Assembly (NCBI GenBank): GCA_030593645.1 | Contig: JAUVGT010000123.1 | Coordinates: 1 to 11,538, forward strand | Length of the DNA: 11,538 nt | Source: Deltaproteobacteria bacterium | Lineage (GTDB): Bacteria > Desulfobacterota > Desulfobacteria > Desulfobacterales > JAUVGT01 | Reading direction: 5' to 3' | Part shown: positions 8,067-11,538 of the stretch, in pieces | Position numbering within the stretch: the stretch's first letter is position 1 | How the letters are laid out: every line of letters starts with the position of its first letter | Position numbers and translations under genes: made by a program | Notes under the pieces: model-generated | What the model was told of the DNA's origin: nothing | Databases searched by the model: none | The model's input: the letters and a program-made list of their open reading frames with translations, nothing else

Positions 8067-8735
8067 ATGATTGTTGCAGATAAAAAGCCGATTGAAGAGA
8101 TTATAGATGAAATCAAGGAGCACGAACGAATTCTGATCCTGGGTTGTAATGAGTGTGTTACGGTCTGCGAAGCAGGTGGTAAAAAAGAAGTGGGGGTTCT
8201 GGCTTCAGCCCTTAGAATGTATTTCCTAAATGAAGGGAAAGAAGTAAAGGTGGATGAAAAAACGCTGGAGCGTCAGTGTGATCATGAATATCTTGAAGAA
8301 ATTCGAAGCATGATTGATCAGTATGACGCGGTGGTGTCTCTCGCGTGCGGGGTAGGGGTTCAGTTTACTGCCGAAAAATACCATTCCATGCCTGTTTATC
8401 CCGGGGTGAACACATGCTTTATGGTGGTCACTGAAGAGCGTGGACTCTGGACGGAAAGATGCCAGGGATGCGGAGAATGTATTCTTGCCCGTACAGGAGC
8501 GATATGCCCGGTTTCACGTTGCGCCAAACGAGTATTAAACGGGCCTTGCGGGGGATCAACGGACGGGAAATGTGAAATCAACAAGGAGATTGATTGTGCC
8601 TGGCAGTTGATTGTGGACCGTCTGAAGGCATTGGATAGACTTGATGATTATGAAAAAATAAGTCCCCTGAAAGACTGGTCTACCGACAGGGCAGGAGGAC
8701 CCAGAAAAGTGATCAGGGAGGATGTACAGCAATGA
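8067..8735 (+). CDS. metV: MetV, zinc/iron-sulfur partner of methylene-THF reductase
   Basis: A 222-residue protein matching MetV (methylene-THF reductase C-terminal-like family), which pairs with MetF in acetogens and links it to Hdr or ferredoxin electron carriers. Seen directly: an N-terminal GCNECVTVCEAGG segment (Cys27, Cys30, Cys34) followed by a Rossmann-like stretch, then a cysteine-rich C-terminus with Cys132, 135, 138, 147, 152, 161, 169 and 177 (CQGCGEC...CPVSRC...GPCGG...KCEINKEIDCAW), enough for one [4Fe-4S] cluster and probably a metal site. AAGGAGG at 8051-8057 lies 9 bases before the ATG. Its stop overlaps the start of metF2 (ATGA at 8732-8735), so the two are translationally coupled, fitting a 1:1 complex. 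The 97-base gap before it (7970-8066) shows nothing but this ribosome binding site. Confidence 0.9.
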   Translation: MIVADKKPIEEIIDEIKEHERILILGCNECVTVCEAGGKKEVGVLASALRMYFLNEGKEVKVDEKTLERQCDHEYLEEIRSMIDQYDAVVSLACGVGVQFTAEKYHSMPVYPGVNTCFMVVTEERGLWTERCQGCGECILARTGAICPVSRCAKRVLNGPCGGSTDGKCEINKEIDCAWQLIVDRLKALDRLDDYEKISPLKDWSTDRAGGPRKVIREDVQQ

Positions 8736-9664
8736 AACCAAAAACACCAAGTAAACTGGAAAAAGTGTTAGCCGCGGGACATCTTGCAGTGACATCTGAA
8801 TGCGGTCCGCCCAGGGGAAGTGATCCTGAAGTCATTGTTAAAAAAGCAGAATTGATTAAAGATCATGTTGACTCGGTAAATATTACTGATAACCAGACAT
8901 CCGTCACACGAATGTGCAGCCTGGCTGCCTGTATCCGTTTGAAACTGCTTGGGCTGGATCCTGTGTTACAGATGGTTACACGCGATCGGAACAGAATAGC
9001 GCTTCAAAGTGATATATTGGGAGCAGCCTCCTTTGACATAAACAATATCCTTTGTCTTTCAGGTGATCATCAGAGTTTTGGAGACTGCGCGACGGGTCAG
9101 AATGTTCATGATCTGGATTCGATGCAGTTGATACAAACCATACGGCATATGCGTGATGAAGGGAAATTTCTTGGGGGTGACGATATCAAAAGACCGCCTG
9201 AGATGTTCGTGGGTGCCGCCGCGAATCCTTTTGCCGATCCCTTTGAGATACGTGTCCCGCGTTTGGCTAAGAAAATAGCCGCGGGCGCAGAGTTTATTCA
9301 AACCCAGTGCATTTATAACCTGGATAAATTTGAAGAGTGGATGAAACAGGTCGTGGATAGGGGACTCCATGAGAAAGTCAGTATCCTTGCAGGAATGACA
9401 CCCATGAAATCGGCTGGAATGGCTCGTTATATGAAAAACCGCGTACCTGGAATGGATGTGCCGGATGAAGTCGTAAAACGTCTTTCGGATACACCCAAGG
9501 AGAAGCAGGCGGAAGAAGGGATTAACATTTGTGTTGAAGCCATACAAAGGCTCAAAGAGGTGGAAGGGGTTCGCGGATTTCATGTGATGGCAATCGAATG
9601 GGAGGAGAAAGTACCGGAAATTGTAGAACGATCGGGCCTGTATCCACGACCCAAAGTTGATTAG
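8732..9664 (+). CDS. metF: MetF, 5,10-methylenetetrahydrofolate reductase
   Basis: A 310-residue FAD-binding TIM-barrel enzyme interconverting methylene-THF and methyl-THF in the methyl branch of the Wood-Ljungdahl pathway. The catalytic Glu is Glu23 (SECGPPRG), the Asp120 equivalent is Asp112 (SGDHQ), and the Gln183 equivalent is Gln192 (IQTQ), so folate-binding positions look intact, unlike in the upstream paralog. RDRNRIALQSD (84-94) is typical of the acetogen-type family. There is no C-terminal regulatory domain, as in other bacterial enzymes. It overlaps metV by four bases, and AGGGAGG at 8715-8721, inside metV, provides the ribosome site. The likely redox partner is MetV rather than free NADH, judging by the Hdr/MvhD context (inference). 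The residue equivalences come from alignment by eye. Confidence 0.92.
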   Translation: MKPKTPSKLEKVLAAGHLAVTSECGPPRGSDPEVIVKKAELIKDHVDSVNITDNQTSVTRMCSLAACIRLKLLGLDPVLQMVTRDRNRIALQSDILGAASFDINNILCLSGDHQSFGDCATGQNVHDLDSMQLIQTIRHMRDEGKFLGGDDIKRPPEMFVGAAANPFADPFEIRVPRLAKKIAAGAEFIQTQCIYNLDKFEEWMKQVVDRGLHEKVSILAGMTPMKSAGMARYMKNRVPGMDVPDEVVKRLSDTPKEKQAEEGINICVEAIQRLKEVEGVRGFHVMAIEWEEKVPEIVERSGLYPRPKVD

Positions 9665-9740
9665 AAGTGGTTTAAAAAACTTCCCCTCGATCACAATATA
9701 GGTGCAAATTTGATAATCATGAAGCGTACTTATCCTAAGT
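9665..9740. repeat. Decayed remnant of the inverted-repeat element family
   Basis: Right after the metF2 stop, AAGTGGTTTAAAAAACTTCC resembles the left end of the 7351 element. Then 9702-9733 matches the reverse complement of 52-83 at 30 of 32 positions (shared core TAATCATGAAGCGTACTTAT). Only one arm is present, so the element is a half-copy that can no longer fold. The stretch ends just before the ribosome binding site of the next gene. Confidence 0.55.
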
Positions 9741-9759
9741 TTCAGAAAAGGAGGTAATA

Positions 9760-10152
9760 ATGAGTGAGAAAAAAAGAATATTGGTCGTGGATGATGAACC
9801 GGATTTTGCTTCCATTGTCCAGGGAAACCTTGAAAAGGAAGGTTTTGAGGTTGATGTCGCCTATGACGGCGTGGAGGGTATCGAAAAGGTTCAGGCGAAT
9901 CCTCCGGATGCCATCGTGCTGGATGTAATGATGCCGGAAAAGGACGGATATGAAGTATGCAAGGAGTTGAAAGAAGATGAGAAGTATTCCAATATTCCCA
10001 TCTTACTTTTGACCGCCGTTGCATCGCATGTAACTTCAACCCGGTATTCACATGCCGATGGTATGAGTACCGAGGCGGATGATTATATCGCAAAACCAGC
10101 TTCTGCTGAGCAAATCACAGACAGTATCAAGGGTTTATTGGGGTTGGGATGA
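9760..10152 (+). CDS. Single-domain response regulator (CheY-like receiver)
   Basis: A 130-residue receiver domain with no output domain. All catalytic positions are present: Asp11/Asp12, phospho-acceptor Asp55 (LDVMMPE), Thr85 and Lys112. Between Thr85 and the Lys loop there are several more residues than in CheY (SHVTSTRYSHADGMSTEADDY), an insertion next to the surface that normally changes on phosphorylation. AAGGAGG at 9748-9754 precedes the ATG by 5 bases. It lies between metF2 and the CCG-domain protein on the same strand, so it is probably cotranscribed. It may act by protein-protein contact, for instance on the redox complex or in a phosphorelay, but nothing in the sequence names its partner. 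No histidine kinase is present in the window. Confidence 0.92.
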   Translation: MSEKKRILVVDDEPDFASIVQGNLEKEGFEVDVAYDGVEGIEKVQANPPDAIVLDVMMPEKDGYEVCKELKEDEKYSNIPILLLTAVASHVTSTRYSHADGMSTEADDYIAKPASAEQITDSIKGLLGLG

Positions 10153-10157
10153 TAGAG

Positions 10158-10233
10158 CCGGGGACCAAAAACAGATGAACGCTTGTCGGGGCGTAGCTTT
10201 GTCGACGGCGGATGGATGCGTTTTAATCCCCGG
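10158..10233. other. Nested inverted repeats before the CCG-protein gene
   Basis: CCGGGGA (10158-10164) is the exact complement of TCCCCGG (10227-10233), and inside it an AACGC/GCGTT pair encloses a GC-rich stretch. The RNA could form a stem about 76 bases long in the leader between the response regulator and the next gene. I do not recognise a known riboswitch. It could equally be another repetitive element or a processing site. Confidence 0.35.
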
Positions 10234-10272
10234 GGAATTGCAGGATAAGGATAATCTTCAAAAGGAGAGGAA

Positions 10273-11538
10273 ATGATGTCAACTGAGGTCATAGAATTAA
10301 AGAAAAAGAAATCAAGCACATTTAAAGACAAAGTCATGGCATTGCTGCCGGACGGGGGAAATCTGAACCTCTGCCTGACATGCGGGCTATGCGCATCCGG
10401 CTGCCCGGCTACCGGTCTGGAAGATATGGATCCCAGAAAATTCCTGCGCATGGCCGCTCTTGGACTGGATGATGAAGTATTAAATTCAGACTGGGCCTGG
10501 ATGTGTACCATGTGTATGCGCTGTATGCACGCGTGTCCCATGAAAATCAATATCCCTCAGCTGGTATTCAATGTCAGGAGCAACTGGCCAAAGGAAAAAC
10601 AGCCAAAAGGTATCCGGGATTCCTGTGAAATGGCTTTTAAAAATGAGACGTGCAGTGCCATGGGTGCTACGGTGGAAGACTGGAAGTTCGTTGTCGAAGA
10701 TGTCGCGGAAGAAGTCAGGGAAACACAACCGGGTTTTGAGAATATCCAGGTTCCGATGGACAAAAAGGGGGCGGAGTTTTTTTTGAATCAAAACTCGCGT
10801 GAACCAGTGACTGAGCCGGATGAAATGGTTCCCCTATGGAAAATTCTTAATCTGGTTAGCGCGGACTGGACATACGGTTCCAAGGGATGGGCGGCAGAGA
10901 ACTACTGCCTTTTTTGCGCGGATAATGAAAACTGGGAAAAGAATGTGAGGATTAAAGCCAAAGCCGTGGAGGAACTTGAATGCAAGGTTTGGCTGAATAC
11001 GGAGTGAGGGCATGAATTTTTCTCAGTCCGGGTCGGACTGGATAAATTTAAAATCGAGCATAGTTTTGAGAAAAGAAGTATTATTGAGTTTTACGCTCAA
11101 TGGATCAGGGAAGGAAAGTTGAAGGTAAATTCCGACTGGAATAAAGATATCAAAGCAAAATTTACATTGCAGGATCCATGTCAGCTTGTTAGAAAATCAC
11201 TGGGCGATCCGATCGCTGAGGATATGAGATTTGTCGTAAAATCGCTGGTGGGTGAGGAGAACTTTATTGATATGACACCCAATAAATCCAATAATTTTTG
11301 CTGCGGCGGCGGCGGCGGGTTCCTGCAATCCGGGTTGCCTGAGGCCCGCAGACATTATGGGCAAAGAAAATTTGAACAGATTATGGAGACAGGGGCTGAT
11401 TATTGTATTACACCTTGTCATAACTGCCACTCTCAGATCCATGATTTAAAAGAACATTTTGATGGGAAATATCATTCGGTTCACTTATGGACCATTATCT
11501 GTCTTTCCCTTGGTATCCTGGGTGAAAATGAACGCACA
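10273..11538 (+). CDS. Selenocysteine HdrC-HdrB-like CCG-domain iron-sulfur protein, 3' end missing
   Basis: An Hdr-type thiol/disulfide or electron-transfer protein, 422 residues visible, still open at the window end. UGA at 11005-11007 is read as Sec245 in NTEUGH, where relatives have NTECGH. The N-terminal half is HdrC-like with two [4Fe-4S] sites (Cys34, 37, 40, 44 and Cys78, 81, 84, 88). The middle (about 165-250) resembles a first, degenerate CCG domain (YCLFC at 211-215, Sec245). The last part is a full CCG domain: Cys303, Cys343-Cys344 in CCGGGGG, and CHNC at 382-385, close to the family spacing for a non-cubane [4Fe-4S] cluster. Stopping at the UGA would split the gene and orphan the CCG domain. 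ATG 10273 and ATG 10276 both follow AGGAG (10263-10267) at usable distance; 10276 has the better spacing. It is cytoplasmic by appearance. It may be the HdrBC-equivalent of the complex (inference); the true electron acceptor is unknown. Confidence 0.9.
11005..11040 (+). promoter_or_regulatory. UGA (Sec) codon and predicted bacterial SECIS of the CCG protein
   Basis: The clearest hairpin of the three: CAGTCC (11024-11029) pairs perfectly with GGACTG (11035-11040) around loop GGGTC, which starts 22 bases after the UGA and has G at its first positions. The distance and G-rich loop fit bacterial SECIS elements. The frame stays open from the UGA to the window end. Confidence 0.82.

Noticed and set aside
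9059..10093. Long antisense open frame on the minus strand (344 codons)
   Set aside because: It runs opposite to metF2 and the response regulator, is rich in His, Arg, Pro and Phe, has no recognisable domain, and crosses the repeat remnant; it is a shadow of coding strand composition.

Overview
The window looks like part of the chromosome of a selenocysteine-using anaerobe. A sulfate-reducing or syntrophic Desulfobacterota (Desulfobacterales-like) is most likely. I base this on moderate GC content, a heterodisulfide-reductase-like (Hdr) gene set joined to methylene-tetrahydrofolate reductase genes, strong Shine-Dalgarno sites, and three in-frame UGA codons that replace conserved cysteines, each followed by a plausible bacterial SECIS hairpin. 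The taxonomic assignment is inference from gene content; there is no marker gene here.

Layout. (1) Positions 1-142 hold an inverted-repeat element that continues off the left edge. (2) 143-1513, minus strand, encodes an NtrC-type response regulator/sigma54 activator. (3) 1514-1870 is a divergent control region with a near-perfect palindrome, two degenerate copies of it, and a consensus sigma54 (-24/-12) promoter facing right. (4) From 1871 to the right edge all genes are on the plus strand: a divergent MetF-like protein (metF1); a giant selenocysteine HdrA carrying an inserted GltD/NfnB-like flavin domain and a second HdrA module; a selenocysteine MvhD; MetV; a second, more canonical MetF (metF2); a single-domain response regulator; and a selenocysteine HdrC-HdrB-like (CCG-domain) iron-sulfur protein cut off by the window end. 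Three of the gaps (metF1-hdrA, hdrA-mvhD, metF2-response regulator) hold inverted-repeat elements or a remnant of one.

How the genes may work together. MetF/MetV with HdrA, MvhD and an HdrBC-type protein resembles the MetFV-HdrABC-MvhD methylene-THF reductase complex of acetogens such as Moorella. Electrons would pass between the methylene-/methyl-THF couple (MetF2-MetV), a branching flavin in HdrA, the [2Fe-2S] protein MvhD, and the non-cubane clusters of the CCG protein. The extra GltD/NfnB-like domain could add an NAD(P)H site to the same polypeptide. In a sulfate reducer this would serve the Wood-Ljungdahl pathway in either direction. The sigma54 promoter and divergent activator suggest the locus is switched by a two-component signal, but no sensor kinase lies in the window.

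The most notable point is that ordinary gene calling breaks all three selenoprotein genes: hdrA loses its first 65 codons, mvhD its first 27, and the CCG protein is split in two. Read through UGA, each becomes a continuous, family-like protein.
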